The notes beneath the pieces are model-generated. The model was not told where the DNA came from and searched no databases. It was given only the letters and a program-made list of their open reading frames with translations. A stretch of DNA of 64,000 nt from contig CM050453.2 of assembly GCA_027563935.2 (NCBI GenBank), positions 15,094,611-15,158,610 on the forward strand. The letters are read 5' to 3'. The position numbers and the translations under genes were made by a program. Within the stretch, counting starts at the first letter, position 1, and every line of letters begins with the position of its first letter. Positions 20,278 through 31,200 of this stretch are shown piece by piece. The stretch is from Costus lasius (lineage: Eukaryota > Streptophyta > Magnoliopsida > Zingiberales > Costaceae).

Positions 20278-21837
20278 TGACACGCTCCGCAAGTGCACGG
20301 ATATGTCGAAGTAATATAAAAGATGTCGAATCCCACAGGGAACAAGGTTGAGTACTAGAAAGTCCGAGTCTTAATAGCTAGGCGAATCGAAACGTGGGTT
20401 TTTGAAGATGGAAATCGAAAACAAACAAGTGCAACTACTTCGGTAGAGAAAAGATATAAGAGAGAATTCAGGGCTACGGCTTCCACCACGATGATAATCT
20501 TAATCGCACAAGAAAGATATTAGTTATTTGGTTTATTGGTTTTGCACAAGGAGTCTAACCCTAGGGTACAAGGTGCCCTCTCTCGAGTGATACACCCCGG
20601 TGTTCGTTTTAGACCGACCTCCTACTCTCGCGGTGGATTGTTCTAAGACGAACCTAATGAGTTCTATGGCAGACTATGAAATCCTCGAGCGAAGACCAAG
20701 CACTCTCGTGTCGAGGTCTCGCAAGTTTTACTCAGAGGTTCGACCCTTACGATCCTTCTCTCGATATGAATCGTAACGACTAACACACGATATTACTCGG
20801 CCAAGGTAAAACCATGAAATAAATACGTCAAAGTAAAATATGCTCACAAGTCATACCAAATAACATAAATAGATACAAAGTTTGCAATTAAAATCATCAA
20901 AGGGTTTCCACCAAGCCCCGAAATAGGATTTACACTACAATCGTCATTGAAACGCTTAAAATCTCTCTTTTAATGAAATGAAAAGTATAAGAAAACGAAG
21001 CTAAGGGGAAGGAGACAATGAACCGAAGGAATCCTGAAGAATTCATGATGATCGTGTGTCTCAATCTCCGAAAATCTCCAAAAGTCGCCTCTGTCGCCAT
21101 GTTCTTCCGCCCGCGCTGCTTCTTCGCGTGAATGTTCGATAGTTAGGGCATGAAAAATTGAGGCTTTTATATTCCATCTGTTCGCCTCTGAAAGAGCTTT
21201 CCATAGACACCTCACTTGCTAAATTTGGAACTCGGTCTCGTTCGCGCCTAGGTTGGAATCACGGGTGAACCCCACTGGGTTCACCTGCCCGTGAACCCGC
21301 GATGAACCTGCTGGGTTCCCTCTGTGAGTTCGGACGAATAGAAGCGCGGTGAACCCGGTGGGGTTCACCCGCCCGTGCTTCTCTCTGGACATATCTCGGC
21401 CAAAGTGAAAACCAGTGAACCCGGTGAGGTTCACCTGGTCGTGATGCTTTCTGGACCTGTACTGGCTGACGACCGAGATGGTGAACCCGGTGGGGTTCAC
21501 CCGGCCGTGATTTTTACTGTGAAGTCCCTGCAGCCTAGCGAAGAATCTGGTGAACCCCATGGGGTTCACCTGGCCGTATTTTTCAGGCTGACTCCATTTA
21601 ATCCCAAATTTGACGTGTGACCTTGTCTTCATACAAGAAATCCTCCCATGGCCTTAGAATCTTCAAAATATGTAAAAAAAAAAGGGCATTTTTACCTGAA
21701 ATTCCATAAAAGTGCCAAAAAGTGAAGATTCCAAAAATATCAAGAAATTTAGCCTAAAAAGAGTATGAAAGTATTGAAATAAGCCTAGAATTAGCATGAA
21801 ATATCCATGAAAATTACTACTAAAATGCAACGCATCA
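20278..21837 (-). repeat. Athila-like LTR, right copy (5' LTR)
   Basis: Starts TGACACGCTCCGC and ends GCAACGCATCA on the plus strand. Near-identical to 13247-14820, with a local deletion/duplication near 21228 and 21291. Contains palindromic motifs at about 21264, 21291 (degenerate), 21348, 21413, 21480 and 21549. Confidence 0.85.
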
Positions 21838-21840
21838 GTA

Positions 21841-22530
21841 GTCCGTACACCAGAAGGTGTAAAACCGATCGGATACAAATGGGTATTTGTGCGCAAACGA
21901 AATGAGACAAATGAAATTGTCAGATATAAGGCACGACTTGTTGCCCAAGGGTTCTCTCAGAGGCCTGGGATTGATTATGAGGAAACATATTCTCCTGTGG
22001 TGGATGCAATGACTTTTCGATATCTGATAAGTTTATCAATTCATGAAAGGTTGGAAATGCGATTAATGGATGTTGTTACTACATATTTGTATGGCTCACT
22101 TGACTACAACATCTACATGAAACTCCCCGAAGGATTCAAAATGCCAGAAGCATTTAATTCCAATCATCGAGAATTATTCTCAATTAAATTATGTAGATCT
22201 CTATATGGATTGAAACAATCTGGACGGATGTGGTATAAACGTTTGAGTGAGTATTTGTTGAAAATGGGATACCAAAATGATCCTATTTTCTCATGCGTTT
22301 TTATTAAGAGATCTGGATCAAAGTTCGTAATAATTGCAGTATATGTTGATGATCTAAATATTATTGGAACTCCTGAAGAGCTTTCCGACATAGTTGATTA
22401 TCTAAAGAATGAGTTTGAGATAAAAGATCTTAGGAAAACAAAACTTTGTCTCGGACTACAAATTGAGCATTTAGAAAATGAAATTTTTGTTCATCAATCT
22501 GCTTATATAGCAAAGAAAATGCGAGATTTT
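21841..22530 (+). pseudogene. Copia reverse transcriptase fragment, inverted relative to its LTRs
   Basis: The plus-strand frame opens at the Athila edge with 'VRTPEGVKPIGYKWVF', then 'ARLVAQGFSQ', 'YEETYSPVV', 'CRSLYGLKQSGRMWY' and the catalytic 'IAVYVDDLNIIG' (YVDD), to 'LGLQIEH' and 'VHQSAYIAKKM'. This is nearly a whole Copia RT. It stops at 22537 just where the minus-strand gag ends, and no RNase H follows. The catalytic residues look intact. The first 150-200 codons expected between integrase and RT are absent. Confidence 0.85.
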
Positions 22531-22541
22531 ATTAAATAAAA
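22527..22541. repeat. Short inverted repeat at the RT/gag junction
   Basis: TTTTATT-A-AATAAAA, a 7-bp perfect palindrome with one central base, exactly where the plus-strand RT ends and the minus-strand gag ends. Confidence 0.7.
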
Positions 22542-23580
22542 TGATTGACGTTATCCTCAGGCTGACCTATGAAATCAGCTACATCAAATTGAGGGATATC
22601 GTCGAAGCCAAAATCAACATTATCATCATTAGAGATAAAATTTGTCTCTACCACATCTTTTCCTTTATTTCTCATGTGTTCTTGGTAGAGATCGGTAAGA
22701 TGTTTTGGCGTACGACAGGCACGCGACCAATGGCCTTTCATACCGCAACGATAACACTTGTTATCTATACTTGTAGTGCCTTGGCCTTTCTTGCTTTCAT
22801 GCACTTCTTTGCTATTTTCTCCCTTATCCATGTAACAAGGGTGATCATTGTGAAAGTATTGGCGACCTAGTCCACGTCCAATTCCACGTCTACGTCCATG
22901 ACCACGACCGCGTCCATGATCACGATTTCGGCTTCCGTAATTATATGTTGTCGCATTCACTTCAGGGAATGGAGCAGATCCGGTTGGACGGGTCTTGTGA
23001 TTTTTCATTAAAAGCTCATTATTTTGTTCAGCTAATAGTAAACATGAGATTAATTCAGAATATTTCTCAAAATCCTTTGTATGGTATTGCTGCTGCAGGA
23101 GCACATTTGATGCATGAAAAGTAGAGAATGTTTTTTCTAACATATCTCTGTTAGTAATAGTTTCTCCACATAATTTCAGTTGAGAAGTAATTTAAAATAT
23201 TGCCGAATTATTATCACTTACAGATTTGAAATCTTGTAGTCGCAAGTGCAACCAATCAAATTGAGCTTTTGGAAGGATGATTGTCTTTAGATGATCATAC
23301 CTCTCCTTTAAATTGTTCCAAAGAACAAGAGGATCCTTCACGGTGAGATATTCAATTTTCAACGCATCATGAAGATGACGACGGAGAAAAATCATCGCTT
23401 TAGCCTTATCTTGGTTGGACGTGGTGTTTTGCCTTTTGATGGTATCTTCAAGACCATTTGCAGCAAGATGAATTTCAACATCTAGAATCCATGAAGATAA
23501 TTCTTTCCGGTGATATCAAGGGCCATGAACTCCAATTTTGTGAGGTTCGACATTATAACTCAAAGAACGAAAAGTGATAA
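22532..23580 (-). pseudogene. Copia gag with CCHC zinc knuckle
   Basis: Minus-strand frame with 'AMIFLRRHLHDALK' and 'LWNNLKERYDHLK' blocks (UBN2-type Copia gag), an in-frame TAA at about 23194-23192, then 'LEKTFSTFHASNVLLQQQY', 'ELLMKNHKTRPTGS', an RG-rich stretch and a knuckle C-x2-C-x4-H-x4-C (around 22740). It ends at 22532. The N-terminal start is not clear because the frame is disturbed near 23500. It lies next to the right LTR as expected for the 5' end of a minus-strand element. Plus-strand frame 22541-22870 is its shadow. Confidence 0.8.
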
Positions 23581-23649
23581 GATTATAAATAGAAAAGATG
23601 AAAGTACCGTTTACAACCTCAAAGAACCTGGCTTCCTTCGTTGATAAGA

Positions 23650-23666
23650 GCTTTGTGCTTATAACG
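23650..23666 (-). other. Copia primer binding site
   Basis: On the minus strand CGTTATAAGCACAAAGC follows the LTR end CTAACA directly. It is close to the CGTTATCAGCACG primer site used by many plant Copia elements. Confidence 0.65.
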
Positions 23667-23970
23667 TGTTAGAAAGCAAAGATGAAATTGTGAGAGAAAT
23701 TGAGAGAGGAGTAAGTAGAGAGTATTCTCATTGATATGTATTCAAATGAAAATTACAACCCCTATTTATAGGGCAAATGGATACATTGATATTAATTCCT
23801 CTCGAAGATTGAAGAGTCATATTCATCGAACATAGACATTGAATATGGAGAGTCATGTAAACGAAGAGTCACCATAAATTCGTAGGCATCCATTCATATG
23901 CAATAAATGATGAGTCATCCGAAAAGTCATCATAAAATCATAGGCATCCACATTCATTGAATTCATAATA
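23667..23970 (-). repeat. Copia LTR, right copy (5' LTR)
   Basis: Same 304-base sequence as 12138-12441 with few differences, followed by the GTAAC duplication at 23971-23975. Confidence 0.9.
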
Positions 23971-23975
23971 GTAAC

Positions 23976-24479
23976 CATTATTATTTTAATCTAAAATCTT
24001 AAAATATTTACTATGTTCATCTCTAAACTACCGTCGATTATAGGGTTACCAAATTACAAGAACGTATTCAAAATTTATAAAATTATAAGGATAAAAATAT
24101 ACATCAAAATAATAGCCCATTTTAAATTGACTCTTCATTCTTCGAACGACGCTCATCAGTTGAGTAATTTCATATTTTTTTTATTATAAATTCATTTGAT
24201 TTAGACATGCTTAGTTAATCCTAAAAAAAACTATATTGTACTTCTCTTTTTCTACATTTTTTCACATTATTATAAGAGTGGAATTGGTACGCGTCTGCTT
24301 TTGGTCGTCAACCGTGGTACTTTTCTTGTCAAAGTCGTTATGGAATGCAACTTGGTCAACAGTGACTAAGTGTCAGGCTTGGTTCAGCCCAATTCAACCC
24401 AGAACCCAAAGGGCCAAAAACCAACCCAAGCCCATGTCAAAAACCCAACACACAGCGGCAGAATTGGGGAACGCAATGT
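23976..24479. other. AT-rich spacer, no gene seen
   Basis: AT-rich sequence right of the Copia target site, turning GC-richer after 24380. I see no gene, repeat pair or structured element. Confidence 0.6.
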
Positions 24480-25301
24480 CAAAATCAGCCATCTTTCGCC
24501 ATCAACAACGGAGCTGAGGGAAGCTTCACCGAGAGAGAGGTTGTGAGGAATTTCAGAGACTGTAACCGACGATCGGTGGATCGTCGGTGAGGGAGGGAAG
24601 AGGGAGTCCGGTCGGCGACGGGGGTCGTCGGTTCTGTAGCTTCAATCATTGAATAAGGAGCTTTCCTCCATCTTCCCCTAATTCTGGTCTCGACGGTGGT
24701 TTCCGTAGTCGCAGGCGGCGACGAGTACAGCGGCGACGATCGGCGAGTTCCAACTAGTGACAACGGGCTAAGGGGAGCAGGCAGCCTTCCCTGCCGGAAC
24801 TCCTTCTTCTCCGGCGAGACTCTAGCGACGCAGGCGGTGTCGCGTGGAAGAAGACAAACGTCGTGCGAGGCGCTGTGCTGATTTTGACTGGGTCAAAATC
24901 AGCAACGCAAAATCGAATTACGGAATCGATTTCGCGATTTCGGCACAGCTGACAAAAGCCAACGTCCCCAGAACCAAAATCAACGCGGCGATTTCCATTT
25001 AGAGGGCTGACATCAGCATCCAAATAAATTCGAGCGGCGACGGATTTTGCACAGTGGGCGTGATTTTGACTTCAGTCAAAATCAGAAGGAAAAGATACAT
25101 AATTTTGATTAGGGTTTTTGATTTTTCCTAATCTAGGGTTAGGGTTTCTCCACGAGAACTGTAATTTGGGGGTTAATTCTGTACGGGGAATTAGGGTTTC
25201 TTGTTTAGGGTTGAAATTTTATCCGGAAATCCTAGGTAGTTCACGCTCTGGTGTTCCGCCGGACAACCCTAAGACATCGGTTTAGCACCAGTTTAGGACT
25301 G
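24480..25301. repeat. Tandem repeat unit A (GC-rich family)
   Basis: About 820 bases that recur at 25543-26300 (offset about 1058) in the same order and orientation: 'atcagccatctt', 'catcaacaac', 'gaagcttcaccgagagagag', 'ctgtacggggaattagggtttc', 'gtagttcacgctct'. Unit A carries about 65 bases that B lacks near 24960-25060. Short open frames on both strands have no known product. No primer site or polypurine tract links the two copies. Confidence 0.7.
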
Positions 25302-25542
25302 ATCCGACCAGGGCGGACGACGCGGACGACGGCAAAATCGGCGAAAGATTCGGACACAGCGGGAGCGTGGCGACACAACAAGATTGTCGGGCTGAAGACG
25401 CAGAGGAGCAGAAGACTCAGATGAGCTTCTAGATTTAGGGCAATGGCAGCGGACAAGATGGAAGCTTGGCGGCGGCTTTGTCTCGTTAAAAGGGAGGCAG
25501 CGTGAGAGATCGGGGACAGGAACTTCACCATCAACGAGAGGA
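25302..25542. other. Spacer between repeat units A and B
   Basis: About 240 bases of GC-rich sequence without a gene. If A and B are LTRs, this would be the internal region of a very short TRIM-like element, but no PBS is visible at 25302. Confidence 0.5.
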
Positions 25543-26300
25543 TCAGCCATCTTCCGCCATCAACAACAGAGCTGAGGGAAGCTTCACCGAGAGAGAGGTT
25601 GTGAGGAATTTCAGAAACTGTAACCGATGATCGGTGGATCATCGGCGAGGGGGGGAAGAGGGAGTCCGGTCGACAACGGGGGTCGTCGGTTCTGTAGCTT
25701 CAATCATTGAATAAAGAGCTTTCCTCCATCTTCCCCTAATTCTGGTCTCGGCGGCGGTTTTCGTAGTCGCAGGCGGCGACGAGTACAACGGCGACGATCG
25801 GCGAGTTCCAGCCGGCGACGACGGGCTAAGGGGAGCAAGCGGCCTTCCTTGCCGGAACTCCTTCTTCTCCGGCGAGACTCGAGCAACGTAGGCGGCGTCG
25901 CGTGGAAGAAGACGAACGCCGTGCGAGGCGTTGTGCTAATTTTGACCGGGTCAAAATCAGCAACGCAAAATTGAGGAGCGAAATCAATTTCGCGATTTCA
26001 GCACGGCTGACGTCACGCTGATGTCAGCATCCAAATAAATTCGAGTGGCGACGTGATTTTGACTTCAGTCAAAATCAAAAGGAAAAGATAGATAATTTTG
26101 ATTAGGGTTTTTGATTTTTCCTAATCTAGGGTTAGGTTTTCTCCATGACAACTATAATTTGAGGATTAATTCTGTACGGGGAATTAGGGTTTCTTGTTTG
26201 GGGTTAAAATTTTACTCGGAAACCCTAGGTAGTTCACGCTCTAGTGTTCCGCCGGATAACCCTAAGACATTGATTTAGGACCAGTTTAGAGCTAATCCAA
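25543..26300. repeat. Tandem repeat unit B (GC-rich family)
   Basis: Second copy of unit A, with small deletions near 25985-26045. The family also has a diverged copy at 1-423. Confidence 0.7.
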
Positions 26301-26659
26301 CTGGGGAAGGTTCACGTTAAGGCTATGCATTTTTTATTTGAAACACTTTCGAAAACAACACCACAACACACGCCAAGCTAGCAAATTAAAGTATTGCGTC
26401 AACTTAGCCTCAATTGCTCGTTTGAGGTTAACTGATATAATTAGTTTCTTAATGGATTTGGTAGAAATGATAAGATTATTCAGTAATAATAATCAATATT
26501 GAAGTTAAATAATAATTTATAATAGAAGTAAAGTCAGCAAATAGATGTGAGAGTGGAGTTCTAGATACGATGGTACTACAGTTGACTAAGTAATATTATG
26601 CTCCCTGCGCTTGTGTTGACTTCGGGTTTGCCGCTCATATTTCAGGGTTTAGAAGATAT
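26301..26659. other. Spacer, no gene seen
   Basis: AT-rich single-copy-looking sequence between the repeat pair and the minisatellite-like array. Confidence 0.5.
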
Positions 26660-28100
26660 TCGGTGTAAAATTATGAAAATGCATCTATGACACTAAATAA
26701 CGTAAAGGTCAGTTTTATGGTACGGTAGAAGAACAAAACAATGCAGAACAAAACAAGTGCGTCCGTGACACTAAACAACGTAAAGGTCAGTTTCGCGGTA
26801 TGGTAGAAGAACAAATCGGTGTAAAATTATGAAAGTGTGTCCATGACACTAAACAACATAAAGGTTAGTTTCACGGTATGATAGAAGAACAAAACAACGC
26901 AGATATTTTGAAAGATTTCTGGAGTAAAACTATGTAAGTGTTTCCGTGAGACTAAACAACGTAAAGGTCAATTTCACGGTACGGTTACTACGGTAGAAGA
27001 ACAAATCGGTGTAAAATTATGAAAGTGCGTCCATGACACTAAACAACGTAAAGGTCGATTTCGCGGTACGGTAGAAGAACAAAACAACGCAAATATTTTG
27101 AAAGATTTCTGGTGTAAAACTATGTAAGTGCGTTCATGACACTAAACAACGTAAAGGTCAGTTTCGCGGTATGGTAGAAGAACAAAACAATGCAGATATT
27201 TTGAAAGATTTCTGGTGTAAAACTATGTAAGTGTATCTGTGACACTAAACAACGTAAAGGTCAGTTTCACGGTACGGTAGAAGAACAAATCGGTGTAAAA
27301 TTATGAAAGTGCGTCCATGACACTAAACAACGTAAAGGTCGGTTTCGCGGTACGGTAGAAGAACAAAACAACGCAAATATTTTGAAAGATTTCTGGTGTA
27401 AAACTATGTAAGTGCGTCCGTGACACTAAACAACGTAAAGGTCAGTTTCGCGGTACGGTAGAAGAATAAATCGGTGTAAAATTATGAAAGTGCGTCCATG
27501 ACACTAACCATCTGTTTCCTTGGAGAGAAAGAAAACTATAAGGAATGAAAAACTGCAAGGAAAGAAAACTTCAGGGAAAGAAAAAAATATATATCCTGTT
27601 TCCTTGGAAAGAAGGAAAAGATGAATGAAAATTAATTTCGAAGGTCGGGCGAAGTGGCGTTGTGTTTTCTCCAACTATTCCGTCCGATTTGGGCAGAAAA
27701 ATTTCGGAGGAAAAAAGGAAGGAAAAGATGAATGAAAATTAATTTCGAAGGTCGGGCGAAGTGGCGTTGTGTTTTCTCCAACTATTTCGTCCGATTTGGG
27801 AAGAAAAATTTCGGAGGAAAAGTTACAAAATTTTCCATCCATTTTTCCACTTAAATTTTTTTTTTCATCCGAGAAAATAACAAAAAACTTTTTTTTTTTC
27901 CTTTCCTTTTAATTTTTCTTCCAAAAGGAAACAGATCTCAAATAACGTAAAGGTCAATTTTGCGGTATGGTAAAAGAATAAAACAACGCACATATTTTAA
28001 AAGATGTCTGGTGCAAAACTATAAAAGTGTGTCCGTGGCACAAAACAACGTAAAGGTGAGCTTCGCGGAACGGCAGAAGAACAAAACAACGCAAATATTT
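26660..28100. repeat. Minisatellite-like array, about 12 units of ~77 or ~102 bp
   Basis: The core 'gacactaaacaacgtaaagg' followed by 'tcagtttcgcggtacggtag' and 'aagaacaaa' recurs at about 26687, 26767, 26844, 26944, 27034, 27136, 27239, 27316, 27421 and 27499, then after an insertion at about 27940 and 28040. Spacing alternates between about 77-80 and 100-105 bases. Long units add 'caacgcaaatattttgaaag'; short units go straight to 'tcggtgtaaaattatgaaag'. The array ends 200 bases before the protease gene start. Confidence 0.85.
27508..27937. mobile_element. MITE-like insertion in the array
   Basis: The repeat unit at 27499 is cut and resumes at about 27940. The inserted 430 bases begin ATCTGTTTCCTTGG and end CCAAAAGGAAACAGAT, terminal inverted repeats of about 14-16 bases. 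The interior is duplicated: a 109-base block starting 'ggaaaagatgaatgaaaa' is present twice, near 27613 and 27722. No coding capacity. The superfamily is not assigned; the target duplication is blurred by the repeat. Confidence 0.7.
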
Positions 28101-28299
28101 ACTTGATGCTAAAACGACCACATTGTCCATCCAATTAATTGTCTATCTGCCGTGAAATTATGAAGCAAACAAGAAAACCAAGCCACGCGAGAAGCCATCA
28201 TCGTCAACTACCGGCCAGTTAACCCCTTTTTTTAAAGCCTTGCCAACTACTGCTGCTTCTTTTCAATTTCATTCTAGATTGATTTTTCATACCATCCCC

Positions 28300-31200
28300 A
28301 TGGCTGCCGCCGCCGTCGCCTGCATATTCACCCTTCTCGTCGCAGCCGTGCTGGCGCCCGCCGCTAAGGCCGCAGGGCTTGGCTTCGACTTCCACCACCG
28401 TTTCTCCGATCGCGTGCGGCAGTGGGCCGAGGCGCACGCCGTGCCGGGGGCCTGGTGGCCCGAGAAGGGCACGGCTGAGTACTACGACGCCCTCGTCCAT
28501 CATGACCGCGTCTTCCACAGTGGATCCCTCGCCGAAGCCTGCAGCTCGGCACCGCTCACCTTCGTTAGCGGCAACGCCACTTACCAGCTCAATTCCCTGG
28601 GATTGTAAGCCACACCTGTCTTTTTCCTCCTTGATTATTGCTCTGGTTCGCCACGGCCGCGTTTTTGCATGAGTGCCCACATCTACTAAGCACAAATTTT
28701 AGAACACCAATTTTATATAACAAATTAAAATATTATCGTATAGTATTTATATATTTTTTATATAATATCAGTCTATTATCATATAGCATTTTAATTTTTT
28801 TTATAAAACTTTTATAATACCTAAATTTTGTATAAATATATTGTTAAGATAAAGTTATATTGAGATTTGATAAGTCCTACAAAAATATTTAGGTATTATA
28901 TGATACAGATATTATATGAAAATATTAAGGTGTTATAGGATATTTGTGTTAATGTTATACGATATTCAGTATCTGTAATACGAAAATGTCTTAGATAAAA
29001 CTTCTACACCCGCACCAAGTATAATATTATCGTATAATACTTATATATTTTTGTATAACACTAACCAATTATCATATAACACCTTAATTTTTTAATATAA
29101 CACTTATTTATTATCATATAATACTTTTATAACACCTAAATATTGTATATGTATGTTGTTAAGATAAAGTTATATTGAGATTTGATAGATTATACAAAAA
29201 TATTTAGATATTATATGATAATAGACAGGTGTTATACGAAAATATTAAGGTGTTATACGATATCCAGGATCTATTACATGAAAATGCCTTAAATAAAATT
29301 TAAGTACTTGAAATTGATACTACGAGATTTGTGCTCTACAAATCGAAGTACCCACTGAAAAAAGTTTACGCCGGGCTGCGAAATTTTTTCCTCTTTATTT
29401 TTTTTTTTTGTTGTTGTTGTTGTTGTTGTTGTTGTTCTCTTTCGGATTTGGGGGTGGGAGTTCAAAGTTGGGATCTTTAACGTCGAAGTGCTGTTGTTCT
29501 TTTGTTTGATTCGCAAACCAGCCTGTATTATGCCCTGGTGTCGCTGGGGAAGCCAAACGTAACGTTCTTGGTGGCATTGGACACCGGAAGCGATCTTTTC
29601 TGGGTTCCTTGTGATTGCCGGCAGTGTTCCTCATTCAAATTTAAAGTAAGCCTGATTGATTACTTATAATCCAAAGTTGTATCTTTGTTGCAATTATGCT
29701 TATTGATCTTGCTTCCAAACAGAGATCGAACACCATCGCTTTAATTTTTTTTTCCTTTAGGAATATACATGTTGGATTAAGTGATTTCTCCTTGAGGAGA
29801 ACAACTTAAATTTAGAGTAAAAAAATAAAAGGTCAGAAGATCAATCAAGATATCTCTGGATTAATTTTACTAGATGATGTAAACAGTAGAACCACTGGGT
29901 CGTTTCCAACTGTAGTCAATTTCAAGAGAAAAAAAGTTTGGAACGAAAATTAGAAAAAAAAAAATTTCTATTACTTTAGAAAAAGATGAAGTAACTTTTT
30001 TCTCAACTGCCCTCTACTTCCTCTTTTCCTTATACTTGGCTATGTTCTGTTGGATGAAATCCACAATGGAAAGGATGGAAAATGCAATGAATCTAGCCAT
30101 CTAGATTCATTGCATTTTCCATCCTTTCCATTGTAAATTCCATCCAACAGAACATAGCGAAAATGTCACACCCAGATTATTCTTTCCTGTCCACGTCAGC
30201 TTTTGCCTCTTACTGTGTGCCAACGAAATCGAAATCTCACGCTGCGATTCTGATTTATGATTTCGAAATCGATTTTGACCAAACCTGTGCCGTTGACTCC
30301 TCCAAGCGAATGCCGAACGTGTTCGCTCGCCTCGTCGTCTTCGGCTGCGTCAACGTCGTCTATAACGAACGCACGCCTACGTTCGTTTCTACTCGGCGTC
30401 GGAGAAGAAGCCGGAAGGGGTGGACAGGGAGGCGTGCGGCAAGCTCGGGCCATGTCCGAACCTCAGCCTCTCATCGGAACCAGCCGGCGATGGAGATGGT
30501 GAAACACAAGGGAAAACTCGGAAATAGAGGAATCGCTGGAAAATCCAGGGAACACGTCGGAGCGGGAGAAGACAACCAGAACTTAGGGAAATTTACGTTG
30601 ATTCATCAATCAACCTACATAAACCCTACAGAGCCCTCTTTCACTCCCTCATGTCGACGGCCCCTCGCCGTCGACTTACAGTTCTCTCAACACTCGCCGG
30701 AGAGAACTCATCAGCGCCCGCCTGGTGGTGGCATCAGAGTGTGGAGCTCTGGAAAGAGACCCCGCTGGTCTCTCTTCGTCGCCCTCTTGGCGACGGCATC
30801 AGGGCCGGAGCCCTGGAATTGGGGAGGGGCGGCGGACGTCCTTCTCGCCGCCTGAATGCTGCCAACGTTGCATGAGGAAGCTGCTCAAGGGTGGAGGAGA
30901 TGTCGCCGGCTATGGAAAGAGCAGATACGCCAGCAGTCGCGTATCATTCCTTCCATTTGAAGCCGACCACGATCTTTGTCCGTGCCCATCTTTTCGCCAT
31001 CGTACTGCGTCCGTCTGTCGATCCTGCCGGAGTAGGCGCCTCTGTCGGCGTCGGAGAAGGCGCTGTGGAAGCCGCCTTCACTCACCGCTGACAGCGCCAC
31101 AGCCAACGCCGGAGGAAGCCGAGGCCGCCTGCCTTGCTCGCTTCTCTTGGCCAGCAATTGGGCTCAGTATAGTGGGATTGGGCCGTGGCACAATCCAGTT

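Larger units (their letters stand above)
13247..21837 (-). mobile_element. Athila-like Ty3-gypsy retrotransposon lacking pol
   Basis: Two long LTRs (13247-14820 and 20278-21837) are near-identical by eye and in minus orientation run TGATGCG...GTGTCA. The minus strand carries a TGGTGCCGTTGCCGGGGA primer site next to the right LTR, a gag (20093 to 18500) and an Athila-type ORF (17471 to 16164) in the env position. No protease, RT, RNase H or integrase is present, so it would need a helper. It sits in the Copia pol region; no target duplication is found, and several hundred bases of Copia pol between integrase and RT are gone. Confidence 0.8.
12133..23975 (-). mobile_element. Ty1-copia retrotransposon with 304-bp LTRs, host to a nested Athila-like element
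   Basis: Near-identical LTRs at 12138-12441 and 23667-23970 are flanked by the 5-bp duplication GTAAC (12133-12137 and 23971-23975). The primer-site side lies at the right LTR and the polypurine tract at the left LTR, so the element is on the minus strand; gag (22532-23580, minus) agrees. The integrase (12575-13204) and RT (21841-22530) pieces lie on the plus strand, opposite to LTRs and gag. An Athila-like element occupies 13247-21837 inside pol. RNase H, protease and the segment between integrase and RT are missing, so the element cannot move by itself. Confidence 0.85.

Noticed and set aside
22541..22870. 109-codon plus-strand frame with hydrophobic stretches
   Set aside because: Exact shadow of the minus-strand Copia gag and its zinc knuckle.
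28240..28299. Upstream in-frame ATG of the protease
   Set aside because: It would add 20 polar residues before the signal peptide. The ATG at 28300 places the hydrophobic core at the usual distance.
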